Below, piece by piece: positions 34,087 through 42,849 of a DNA stretch of 64,000 nucleotides (its first letter is position 1; the number at the start of each line of letters is the position of its first letter). Below the pieces are notes generated by a model. That model was not told where the DNA came from and did not search any database. It saw nothing but the letters and a program-made list of their open reading frames with translations. The stretch is from Frigoribacterium faeni (lineage in GTDB: Bacteria; Actinomycetota; Actinomycetes; Actinomycetales; Microbacteriaceae), in contig NZ_JAAOYW010000001.1 in NCBI RefSeq assembly GCF_011761235.1, positions 930,781 to 994,780 on the forward strand. The letters are read 5' to 3'. A program made the position numbers and the translations under genes.

Positions 34087-35910
34087 TCAGCGCGAGAGCG
34101 GCACCTCGATCAGCACCGGGGCGTCCCACGCGCGGGCGAGCGCCTGGTCGAGCTCGGCCCGGGTCGCCGCCAGCACGTGGTGCCAGCCGTACGCCGCGGC
34201 CAACCCGGCGAGCTGCACGGAGTGGGGCGTGAACTGCACGCGCCGCATGGCGTCGGCCGGTGCCGTCGCCGCGACCTCGAGGCCGTCGAAGATCGTGCCG
34301 CCGCCGTCGTTGCCGACGACGACCTGCAGCCGGGGCCGCGCCTCGCCGTCGCCGAACAGCAGCGAGCCGACGTCGTGCAGCAGCGTGAGGTCGCCCACGA
34401 GCACGCGGGTGACGCCGGGGGCCCTGTCGTCGACCTGGCTGGCGAGCGCGACGCCCGCAGCCGTGGCGACGGTGCCGTCGATGCCGGCGAGGCCCCGGTT
34501 GGCGTGCACCCGGATCCTCTTGCCCGGCACGACCTCGTCGACCTCGCGGATGAGCCGGGAGGCGCCGAGCACGAGGCGGTCGTGCGGCCACGTCACCCGC
34601 CACAGCGTCTCGGCCAGGGCGCGGCGCGTGACCGACCGCCGCAGCAGGGCGACCTCGCCGCGGAGGAACTCGGCCCGGGCCGCGCCGTCGTCGCTGGTGG
34701 CCGCGTCGAGGTCGGGGGCGGACTCCTCGTCGCCGACGAGGCGACGGCCGGCGTGGACCCAGCGCCCCACCCAGGCGCGGTGCGCGCGGTCGTCGGGCGC
34801 GCCTCCTCCTGTCTCGACCACCTCGACGGCGTCGACCACGGTGGCGGACCGACCGGGGTCGTACGCCTCGGCGGCGGCGCCGCGGACGACGAGCACCTCG
34901 ACGTCGCGGCGAGCCAGCAGGGCGGGCACCTGACGGGTGAGGGTGGGGTGCCCCAGCACGACCACGCGCCGGACGGCGCCGCCGAAGTCGGTCTGGCCGA
35001 GCAGCGTGCGGTAGCCCAGAGCCAGGTTCGGCCCGAAGTGGGCGCCGCTCGAGACCTCGGCGACCAGGGGCGCGCCGAGGGCGCGGGCCAGCGCCTCGGC
35101 CTCGACACCCGCGGCGTGGCCGGCCACGACGACCGTGCCCGGCTCGTCGTCGACCTCGACGCGGACGGCCGCGGCCCGGGCCGCGGCGGACCACGACCCG
35201 GCGTCGACGTGCTCGGGGCGCGGAGCAGGCAGGGCGCCGGCCGCGGCCGACAGCGGCTCGCGGAGTGCCACGTTCAGGTGCACCGGGCCCGGCACCGCGG
35301 GGGCTCCCTCGTCACGCGCAGCGTCGGGGCCGCCGAGGGCGGTCGCCACCGCGGCGCGGGCGACGTCGCGGACGGCGGCGGGGTCGACCGGACCGTCGAG
35401 CGGGGCCTCGAGATCACGGGTGAGCCGCGCGGCCACGCCGAACATGCCGGGCTGCCGCGTGGTCTGGTTGGCGCCGATGCCGCGCAGCTCGACCGGCCGG
35501 TCGGCCGTCAGCACGATCATCGGGACGCCGGAGTGGTGCGCCTCGAGCACCGCGGGGTGCAGGTTGGCGACGGCCGTGCCCGAGGTGGTCACGACGACGG
35601 CGGGGACGCCCGACTCGACGGCGAGGCCGAGGGCGAGGAACCCCGCCGAGCGCTCGTCGATGCGGACGTGGAGCCGCAGCCGCCCGGCCCGCTCGAACTC
35701 GGCGGCGGCGAGGGCGAGGGCCTGCGAGCGCGACCCGGGGCAGAGCACGACCTCGCGCACGCCCGCGTCGGCGAGGGCGGCCAGGGCGGCGACGGCCCAG
35801 TCGGTGGCAACGCTGCCGGACGAGCCGCCGGGGGCGGCGGCGGTCGACGACGAGTCGGCCCCGCCGGGGAGCTCGGACTCGGCCGCGTCGGGCGCTGGGG
35901 GGCCGGTCAG
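34087..35910 (-). CDS. menD: 2-succinyl-5-enolpyruvyl-6-hydroxy-3-cyclohexene-1-carboxylate synthase MenD
   Basis: About 607 aa. Conserved blocks are [47 protein letters not shown], and the ThDP/Mg site [14 protein letters not shown] with [11 protein letters not shown]. It joins 2-oxoglutarate to isochorismate. No ATG, GTG or TTG occurs in frame between the conserved N-terminus and an ATG at 36117 deep inside the upstream gene. I place the start at CTG 35910, which gives a normal length; a start inside the conserved region would truncate the protein. Confidence 0.9.
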   Translation of the reverse strand: MTGPPAPDAAESELPGGADSSSTAAAPGGSSGSVATDWAVAALAALADAGVREVVLCPGSRSQALALAAAEFERAGRLRLHVRIDERSAGFLALGLAVESGVPAVVVTTSGTAVANLHPAVLEAHHSGVPMIVLTADRPVELRGIGANQTTRQPGMFGVAARLTRDLEAPLDGPVDPAAVRDVARAAVATALGGPDAARDEGAPAVPGPVHLNVALREPLSAAAGALPAPRPEHVDAGSWSAAARAAAVRVEVDDEPGTVVVAGHAAGVEAEALARALGAPLVAEVSSGAHFGPNLALGYRTLLGQTDFGGAVRRVVVLGHPTLTRQVPALLARRDVEVLVVRGAAAEAYDPGRSATVVDAVEVVETGGGAPDDRAHRAWVGRWVHAGRRLVGDEESAPDLDAATSDDGAARAEFLRGEVALLRRSVTRRALAETLWRVTWPHDRLVLGASRLIREVDEVVPGKRIRVHANRGLAGIDGTVATAAGVALASQVDDRAPGVTRVLVGDLTLLHDVGSLLFGDGEARPRLQVVVGNDGGGTIFDGLEVAATAPADAMRRVQFTPHSVQLAGLAAAYGWHHVLAATRAELDQALARAWDAPVLIEVPLSR

Positions 35911-35926
35911 ACCCGAGCCCGCGTCG

Positions 35927-36292
35927 TCAGGCGTTGTTCTTGTCGTTCGTGTCGTCGCCGTCGAGCTCGGCGAGTTCTTGTTCGAGGCGTCGGATGCGTT
36001 CGTCGGTCGTCTCCCGGTCGAGGTCGCTGACGGTCGAGCCCCGGCGGCCCGAGAACTCGGGGTCGTCGTCGGGGGCGACGAAGCGTCGCGCGTCGGGCTG
36101 GCCGCTCTTGCGGGCACGGCCCAACAGGAACCAGAGCACCGCGCCGATCACGGGCAGCACGACGATGATGAGCGCCCAGAGGGGCTTGTTGAGGGCCCTG
36201 AACCGCGACGACTCGGCGAGGAGGCAGTCGATTAGGGCGTAGATGACGAAGGCAGACGCTGCGACGATCGCCACGAGCAGGAACTTCACCAT
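35927..36292 (-). CDS. PLDc_N domain membrane protein
   Basis: 121 aa. Two hydrophobic helices ([21 protein letters not shown] and the [23 protein letters not shown] stretch) form the phospholipase-D-nuclease N-terminal module, which occurs alone as a small membrane protein in actinobacteria. The acidic C-terminal tail is probably coiled coil ([15 protein letters not shown]). Function unknown. ATG 36292 with TATGCT 6 nt upstream; menD follows within 20 nt. Confidence 0.8.
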   Translation of the reverse strand: MVKFLLVAIVAASAFVIYALIDCLLAESSRFRALNKPLWALIIVVLPVIGAVLWFLLGRARKSGQPDARRFVAPDDDPEFSGRRGSTVSDLDRETTDERIRRLEQELAELDGDDTNDKNNA

Positions 36293-36392
36293 GGACCGAG
36301 CATAGGCGGGCCACCAGGACGTCGCCTGATGGTCGGCCGGGAGGGCTCCCGCGACGTCGGGGAGGCGCGGGCGCCGCGCGTAGACTCGCCGG

Positions 36393-36698
36393 GTGAAACC
36401 CTGGGTCAAGTACACGATCGTCCGCCTCGGCGTGTTCCTCGTCGCGCTGGTCGTGCTCGTGCTCCTGCTGCCGAACCCCTACCTCGCCACGCTCGTCGCG
36501 GCGCTCGTGGCGTTCTGCGTGTCGTACCTCTTCTTCGCCCCGCTGCGGCGCCGCGTCGCCCTCGACCTGGCCGAGCGCCGGTCGCGGCCCGAGCCGCTCG
36601 ACGGCGACAGCCTCGCCGAGGACGCCGAGCTGGCCGAGCGCGACGCCCGTGACGAGCGCGACGCCCGTGACGAGCGCGACGCGGGGCGCGCCTCCTAG
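36393..36698 (+). CDS. DUF4229 domain membrane protein
   Basis: 101 aa. Two membrane helices at residues 8-50, then a charged tail ending in a DERDAR repeat encoded by an 18-nt tandem duplication near 36636-36682. This matches the small actinobacterial DUF4229 family found beside menaquinone genes; function unknown. GTG start with TAGACT 6 nt upstream, so probably leaderless. Confidence 0.8.
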   Translation: MKPWVKYTIVRLGVFLVALVVLVLLLPNPYLATLVAALVAFCVSYLFFAPLRRRVALDLAERRSRPEPLDGDSLAEDAELAERDARDERDARDERDAGRAS

Positions 36699-36714
36699 GC
36701 CCCTCGCACCCCGG

Positions 36715-37668
36715 TCAGGCGAAGAGCGCGGCCCCGAGGCTGAGGCCGAACACGAGGGCCGTCAGCGACGAGAGCTGCAGCGCCAGGATCAGCTCGCGCG
36801 GCGTGCGGCCCGTGACGCCGATGACGGCCGCGGGCACCGCCGCGATCAACGTGAAGTACACGTAGGGCGCGTAGAGGTACAGCAGCCCGAAGTACGCCAG
36901 CAGCAGGAACGGCAGCAGCAGGAACAGGGCGTACAGGGCCCTCGCCACCGTGTCGCCCACGACGACGGCGAGCGTGCGCTTGCCGGCCGCCGCGTCCTGC
37001 GGGATGTCGCGGATGTTGTTGACCATCAGCACGGCGCAGGCGAACAGGCCCGCCGCGACGCCCGCGACCCACGCGTCGGCGGGGAACCGGTGCACCTGCA
37101 CGAAGGCGGTGCCGACGGTGGCCACGAGGCCGAAGAAGACGAAGACGAAGACCTCGCCGAGGGCGTTGTAGCCGTAGGGCCGCTTGCCGCCCGTGTAGTA
37201 CCAGGCGGCGACGACGGCGGCCGCGCCGACCGCGAGCATCCACCAGTAGCCGGTGGTGACGACGACGACGAGGCCCGCCACGGCGGCCAGGCCGAAGAAG
37301 ACGAGGGCGACGCGCAGCACCGTGCGGGGCCGCACGCTGCCCGAGCCCGTCAGCCGCGCCGGGCCGACCCGGTGCGCGTCGGTGCCGCGGATGCCGTCGG
37401 AGTAGTCGTTGGCGAAGTTGACGCCGATCTGCAGGAACACCGCGACGGCGAGGCAGAGCAGCGCCAGCGGGAGGTCCCAGCTGCCGTTCGCCCGGGCGAC
37501 GCCGGTGCCGAGGGCGACCGGGGCGACGCCGAGCGGCAGGGTGCGCAGGCGCGCGCCGCCGATCCAGTCGCGAGCGGTCACGCGGCGCGCCGGCTGACGC
37601 CCCGGTCGGCCGCCCGGGCGGCCGCTGCGCTTGGTGTTCTTCTTCTGGGATGTCGTCGATCGTGCCAC
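36715..37668 (-). CDS. menA: 1,4-dihydroxy-2-naphthoate polyprenyltransferase MenA
   Basis: 317 aa, about nine helices. The prenyl diphosphate motifs are NFANDYSDGIRGTDAHRVGP and NNIRDIPQDAAAGKRTLAV. It attaches the polyprenyl chain to DHNA at the membrane. A basic tail of about 30 residues precedes the first helix. TAGGAT 7 nt before the GTG at 37668 supports this start. menE ends 10 nt upstream. Confidence 0.94.
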   Translation of the reverse strand: MARSTTSQKKNTKRSGRPGGRPGRQPARRVTARDWIGGARLRTLPLGVAPVALGTGVARANGSWDLPLALLCLAVAVFLQIGVNFANDYSDGIRGTDAHRVGPARLTGSGSVRPRTVLRVALVFFGLAAVAGLVVVVTTGYWWMLAVGAAAVVAAWYYTGGKRPYGYNALGEVFVFVFFGLVATVGTAFVQVHRFPADAWVAGVAAGLFACAVLMVNNIRDIPQDAAAGKRTLAVVVGDTVARALYALFLLLPFLLLAYFGLLYLYAPYVYFTLIAAVPAAVIGVTGRTPRELILALQLSSLTALVFGLSLGAALFA

Positions 37669-37678
37669 GGCACCGATC

Positions 37679-38836
37679 CTAGTTCCGGGCCGCGCCGTCG
37701 CCCGCGACGAGGGCCGTGAGGGCGCGGCGGTCAGGCTTGCCGCTCGGCAGCAGCGGCAGCTCGGGCACGACGACGAGCCGGTCGGGCGCCGCGGCCCGGC
37801 CCAGCACGGCGGCCACCGCGGCCCGCAGGTCGACGAGCTCGACGCCGGCGGCGGACCGGCCGCCCGCGACGACCACCGGCACCTCGCCCCACCGGTCGTG
37901 CGGGGCACGGACGACCACCGCCTCCTCGAGTCCCGGCCGGTCGCGGACGACGCGCTCGACCAGGCCGAGCGACACCTTCTCGCCGCCCGAGACGACGACG
38001 TCGTCGAGGCGCCCGGTCACGGTGAGCACCCCCTGCTCGGAGACGCCGCCCGCGTCGCCGGTGCGGTACCAGCGCTCGCCGTCGCGCTCGACGAACGCCG
38101 CCGCGGTGCGCGCCTCGTCGCCGAGGTAGCCCACGGCCAGCGACGGGCCCGACAGCTCGACCTGGCCGTCGACGACCGCCACCCGCGTGCGCCCCACGGG
38201 CACGCCGTCGTACACGCAGCCGCCGCTCGTCTCGCTCGACCCGTAGGTGCGGACCACCCGGACGCCGGAGGCGCGGGCCCGGTCGACGAGGGACGCCGAC
38301 GTCGCCTGCCCGCCCACCAGCAGCGCCGTGAACGACCGGACGGCCTCGGCCACGCCGCCGTCGCGGTCGGCGGCGTCGAGCACCGCCGCCAGCTGGGCGG
38401 GCACGAGCGAGGCGTAGCGCACGGGGTGGTCGAGCCGGCGCGCGGCGGCGGCGAAGGCGTCGGGGTCGAAGTGGCCCGGCGGCAGCAGCACCGGCTCCGT
38501 GCCCGCGGCGATGCTGCGCACGAGCACGTTGGTGCCCGCCACGTAGTGCGCCGGCAGCGCGAGCACCCACCGGCCGGGACCGCCGAGCGCCCCGTCGGCC
38601 GCGGCCGCCCCGGCGAGCAGGGCGTCGGCGCCGAGCATCACCCGCTTGGGCACGCCGCTCGACCCGCTCGTCTCGACGACGAGCGCGACCGGCTGCGGCA
38701 CGGCGGCGGGCAGGTCGGCCGGCACGTGGTCGTCGGTGCGGGGCGCGACGGCAGGGCCGCCCGCCAGGGCGTCGCGCAGGGCGTCGAGCACGGCGCCCGG
38801 GCGTCGCGCGTCGACGGGGAGGAGGGGGCGGGTCAC
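37679..38836 (-). CDS. menE: o-Succinylbenzoate-CoA ligase MenE
   Basis: 385 aa, a short adenylate-forming enzyme. The P-loop is ETSGSSGVPKRVML, followed by TYGSSETSGG, WYRTGDAG, and the C-terminal catalytic lysine in LPSGKPDRRAL. It activates o-succinylbenzoate for MenB. The GTG at 38836 has a strong GAGGAGG 9-10 nt upstream. It lies 73 nt behind menB, and menA follows. Confidence 0.92.
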   Translation of the reverse strand: MTRPLLPVDARRPGAVLDALRDALAGGPAVAPRTDDHVPADLPAAVPQPVALVVETSGSSGVPKRVMLGADALLAGAAAADGALGGPGRWVLALPAHYVAGTNVLVRSIAAGTEPVLLPPGHFDPDAFAAAARRLDHPVRYASLVPAQLAAVLDAADRDGGVAEAVRSFTALLVGGQATSASLVDRARASGVRVVRTYGSSETSGGCVYDGVPVGRTRVAVVDGQVELSGPSLAVGYLGDEARTAAAFVERDGERWYRTGDAGGVSEQGVLTVTGRLDDVVVSGGEKVSLGLVERVVRDRPGLEEAVVVRAPHDRWGEVPVVVAGGRSAAGVELVDLRAAVAAVLGRAAAPDRLVVVPELPLLPSGKPDRRALTALVAGDGAARN

Positions 38837-38909
38837 GCGCCGCGCCTCCTCGGGGCGGTCGCGGGCGCCGGGGCCGTCTCGCCCGGTGCGGCCGCCCGGG
38901 ACGCCGGGG

Positions 38910-39818
<909 letters not shown>

Positions 39819-39861
39819 GCGCCCAGCCTACGACCGGGCGGGGCCCCGAGGAGGCGCGGCG

Positions 39862-40464
39862 TCAGAGCGAGGGGACGAGCCGACCCAGCAGCCAGACGAA
39901 CACGAACGGGTTCGCCAGCACGCTGAGGAGCACCGCCGCGACGGCGGGCCACCGCCCCCGCCGGGTGGCCACGGCGACGAGGGCGACGACGCCCACGCCG
40001 ATCGAGGCGAGCATCGTCACGAGCGCGATCGAGGCGGCGGCCGTCACGGCGTCGCCCGCGAGCAGGGCGATCGCGAGGCCGTCGAGCGCGACGAGCACGA
40101 CGGCGAGCACGAGCACGACGATCCCGAGGCGCGGGCTGCGGGCCGGGACGTCGGCGTCGTCGTGGGTCTGCTCGTCGAAGATGGCGAGCCCCTCGGCGGC
40201 GTCGGGGGCGGCGGTGTCCGGGCGGGCGCCGGCGTCGGTGCCGGTGCCGGTGCCGGTGCCGGTGCCGGTGCCGGTGCCGGTGCCGGTGCCGGTGCCGGTG
40301 CCGGTGCCGGTGCCGGTGCCGGTGCCGGTGCCGTCCCGGCTCGCGCCGTCCGGGCCGTCGGCCCGCAGGGCCTCGCCCTCGGGACCGGCCCCGTCGACGT
40401 CGCGGCGGGCGCGCACCGGGGCGTGGTCGGAGTCGTCCGGGCGGGGCAGATCGGGGGCGGCCAT
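39862..40464 (-). CDS. Membrane protein with a (Gly-Thr)16 linker
   Basis: 200 aa. A charged N-terminal region, then sixteen consecutive Gly-Thr pairs encoded by a perfect hexanucleotide repeat, an acidic linker, and three hydrophobic helices in the C-terminal half. I recognise no family. The repeat keeps the frame at any copy number, so linker length could vary between strains. It lies between menB and menC; TAGGGT is 8 nt before the ATG. Confidence 0.7.
   Translation of the reverse strand: MAAPDLPRPDDSDHAPVRARRDVDGAGPEGEALRADGPDGASRDGTGTGTGTGTGTGTGTGTGTGTGTGTGTGTGTDAGARPDTAAPDAAEGLAIFDEQTHDDADVPARSPRLGIVVLVLAVVLVALDGLAIALLAGDAVTAAASIALVTMLASIGVGVVALVAVATRRGRWPAVAAVLLSVLANPFVFVWLLGRLVPSL
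40237..40332. repeat. (GGTGCC)16 perfect hexanucleotide array
   Basis: Sixteen uninterrupted copies, 96 nt, inside the membrane protein gene at 39862-40464. The complement reads GGCACC and encodes Gly-Thr. Confidence 0.97.
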
Positions 40465-40503
40465 GGGCACCGACCCTACCGGGCGCGGTGCGAGACTGAC
40501 GAG

Positions 40504-41583
40504 GTGACGAACCCCGCCGATCCCCTCCGCCCGGCCGCCGGCTCCCCCGTCGCCGGCCCGCCCGTCGCCGACCTGCCGCCGCTCGACCTGCCGCCGCTCG
40601 ACCTGCCGCCGCTCGACGAGGTGCTGGCGGGCGCGCACGTCGTGCAGCTGCCGCTGCGCACCCGGTTCCGCGGCATCGACGTCCGTGAGGCGCTGCTCGT
40701 CGAGGGCCCCCGCGGGTGGACCGAGTTCAGCCCCTTCGTCGAGTACGGCCCCGACGAGGCCGCCGCCTGGCTGGCGGCCGCCGTCGAGTTCGGCTGGGGT
40801 CCCGAGCTCGTGGCCCGCACCTCCCGCGTGGCCGTGAACGCGACCCTGCCCGCCGTCGGGCCCGACGCCGTCGCGGGGGTGCTGGCCCGGTTCCCCGGGT
40901 GCCGCACCGTCAAGGTCAAGGTCGCCGAGCGGGGCCAGGAGCTCGCGGACGACGTCGCCCGCGTCGCCGCCGCCCGCGAGCACGTGGGACCTGAGGGCCG
41001 CGTGCGCGTCGACGCCAACGGCGGCTGGACCGTCGACCAGGCCGAGGAGGCGCTGCGAGCCCTGGCGCCGTTCGGTCTCGAGTACGCGGAGCAGCCCTGT
41101 GCCACGGTGCCCGAGCTCGCCGAGCTGCGACGCCGCACGGCCGGCCTCGGGGTGCCCGTGGCCGCCGACGAGAGCGTGCGCAAGGCCGCCGACCCGCTCG
41201 CCGTCGCCCGGGCGGGCGCCGCCGACGTGCTCGTCGTCAAGGCTCAGCCGCTCGGCGGGGTGCGGGCCGCCCTCGCGATCACGGCGGCGGCGGGGCTGCC
41301 CGTGGTCGTCTCGAGCGCCCTCGACACCTCGGTCGGGCTCAGCATGGGGGCGCACCTCGCGGCCGCCCTGCCCGAGCTGCACCACGACTGCGGGCTCGGG
41401 ACGGCGGCCCTGCTGGCGGCCGACGTGACGCGCGACCCGCTCGTCCCCGTCGACGGGGCGATCGACGTGCGCCGGGTCGACGTCGACGTCGACCTGCTGC
41501 GGCAGCACGCGGTGGCCGACGATCGACGCGAGTGGTGGCTGGGTCGGGTCCGCACCTCCTGGGCTGTGCTCGAGGCCCGCTGA
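40504..41583 (+). CDS. menC: o-Succinylbenzoate synthase MenC
   Basis: 359 aa enolase-superfamily enzyme. The K-x-K pair (TVKVKVAERG), metal ligands in RVDANGGWT, EYAEQPC and AADESVRKA, and the second lysine in VVKAQPLGG are all present. It dehydrates SHCHC to o-succinylbenzoate. The first 35 residues include a three-fold PPLDL repeat (15-nt units at 40570-40614) ahead of the conserved domain. GTG start. Confidence 0.93.
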   Translation: MTNPADPLRPAAGSPVAGPPVADLPPLDLPPLDLPPLDEVLAGAHVVQLPLRTRFRGIDVREALLVEGPRGWTEFSPFVEYGPDEAAAWLAAAVEFGWGPELVARTSRVAVNATLPAVGPDAVAGVLARFPGCRTVKVKVAERGQELADDVARVAAAREHVGPEGRVRVDANGGWTVDQAEEALRALAPFGLEYAEQPCATVPELAELRRRTAGLGVPVAADESVRKAADPLAVARAGAADVLVVKAQPLGGVRAALAITAAAGLPVVVSSALDTSVGLSMGAHLAAALPELHHDCGLGTAALLAADVTRDPLVPVDGAIDVRRVDVDVDLLRQHAVADDRREWWLGRVRTSWAVLEAR

Positions 41584-41680
41584 CCGGGCTCCGCTCGCTG
41601 CCCGCTGAGCGGGCTCGGCTCGCTGCACGATGAGCGGCTCGGCTCGCGGCACGCTGAGCGGGCTCGGCTCGCTGCACGGC
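41582..41680. repeat. About 25-nt degenerate tandem repeat GAGCGGGCTCGGCTCGCTGC
   Basis: Four imperfect units directly after menC in the convergent gap before ccsB. Confidence 0.75.
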
Positions 41681-41702
41681 TCAGGAAGCTGCCGACGCCG
41701 GT

Positions 41703-41770
41703 TCCTGAGTCGTGCACGACTCAGGACCGCGCGTCCCCCCGGTGCGCAGACTCAGGAACCCCGTTCCTGA
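41703..41770. terminator. Two palindromes built on TCAGGA between menC and ccsB
   Basis: A perfect 24-nt palindrome (41703-41726; half-site TCCTGAGTCGTG) and a second stem TCAGGAAC-CCC-GTTCCTGA (41752-41770). They are likely terminators for the convergent genes, although the repeated TCAGGA unit could also be a protein-binding site. Confidence 0.6.
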
Positions 41771-41785
41771 ACGAGGGAGGAGGGG

Positions 41786-42847
41786 TCAGAGGCCCGAGTA
41801 GGCGTGGAGGCCCTTGAAGAAGACGTTGACGACGCCGAAGTTGAACAGCACAGCGCCGAAGCCGATGATCGACAGCCAGGACGACCGGGCGCCTCGCCAG
41901 CCGCGGGTGGCCCGGGCGTGGATGTAGCCGGCGTAGAGCACCCAGATGATGAAGGTCCAGACCTCCTTGGTGTCCCAGCCCCAGTAGCGGCCCCAGGCGC
42001 GCTCGGCCCAGACGGCGCCCGCGATGAGGGTGAAGGTCCACAGCACGAAGCCGACGAGGGCGACGCGGTAGGCCAGGTCTTCGAGGCGGTCGGCCCCGGG
42101 CAGGGTGTCCATGAACCGCAGGCCGGTCAGCCGGGCCTGCTCGCGCTTCGTCTGGATGAGCTGGGCGATCGAGAGACCCGCCGCGATGGCGAAGAACCCC
42201 GTGCCGAGGATGGCCACCAGCACGTGGATGACGAGCCAGGCCGACTGCAGCGCCGGCTGCAGCGGCACGACCTCGACGTAGTAGTTGACGCTGCCGATGG
42301 CGAGCAGCACGAGGTTGAGCCCCATGACGTACGCCCCGAGGAACGACAGGTCGACGAACCGGCCGACGACCAGGTAGACCGCGACGATGATGGCGGTGCC
42401 GGTCAGCGAGAACTCGAACATGTTCGCCCACGGCACGCGGTCGGCGGCGAGGCCGCGGGTCACGACGCTGGAGACGTGGACGAGCAGGCCGAGCACCATC
42501 ATGGCGGTGGCCACGCGCTCGAAGGCCGAGCCGCGACGGCGACCGGAGGTGCCTCGGCCCGACGACGCGTCGCCGCGGCCCACGCCCGGGCCGACCGTCG
42601 TCGTGCTCGTCGCCGCGCGGTCGAGCACGATCGTGCTGCCGCCCGACGCCCCGCTCGAGGCGCGGGTCGCGCCGCGCACGGCGGCCCCGCCCGTGCCCGT
42701 CGTCGCCGTGGCGGACGGGGCCGGGGCCTGCTGGGCGTCGCCGGAGCGCTTGGCCAGGTCGAGGGCGAAGGCCACGAACGAGATCGTGTAGATCGCCATC
42801 GCCGAGTACACGGCGACGAGCGAGAAGTTGGCGAGGTCTTCGGTCAC
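41786..42847 (-). CDS. ccsB: Cytochrome c biogenesis protein CcsB (CcsA/ResC family)
   Basis: 353 aa, about eight helices. The haem-handling WWD-type motif is WGRYWGWDTKEVWTFIIW and conserved histidines flank it. A 75-residue low-complexity Ala/Thr/Ser loop separates helices one and two. With ResB it forms the system II cytochrome c synthase, which exports haem and attaches it to apocytochromes. GTG 42847 has TAGGAT 6 nt upstream, so ccsB may also have its own promoter at the end of resB. Confidence 0.93.
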   Translation of the reverse strand: MTEDLANFSLVAVYSAMAIYTISFVAFALDLAKRSGDAQQAPAPSATATTGTGGAAVRGATRASSGASGGSTIVLDRAATSTTTVGPGVGRGDASSGRGTSGRRRGSAFERVATAMMVLGLLVHVSSVVTRGLAADRVPWANMFEFSLTGTAIIVAVYLVVGRFVDLSFLGAYVMGLNLVLLAIGSVNYYVEVVPLQPALQSAWLVIHVLVAILGTGFFAIAAGLSIAQLIQTKREQARLTGLRFMDTLPGADRLEDLAYRVALVGFVLWTFTLIAGAVWAERAWGRYWGWDTKEVWTFIIWVLYAGYIHARATRGWRGARSSWLSIIGFGAVLFNFGVVNVFFKGLHAYSGL

Positions 42848-42849
42848 GG

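Noticed and set aside
31936-36030. Very long plus-strand open frame of over 1300 codons across menD
   Set aside because: It is a composition artefact of high GC. The opposite strand encodes intact MenD, PPK2 and the end of the MFS protein, and the long frame has Arg/Gly-rich sequence with no domain.
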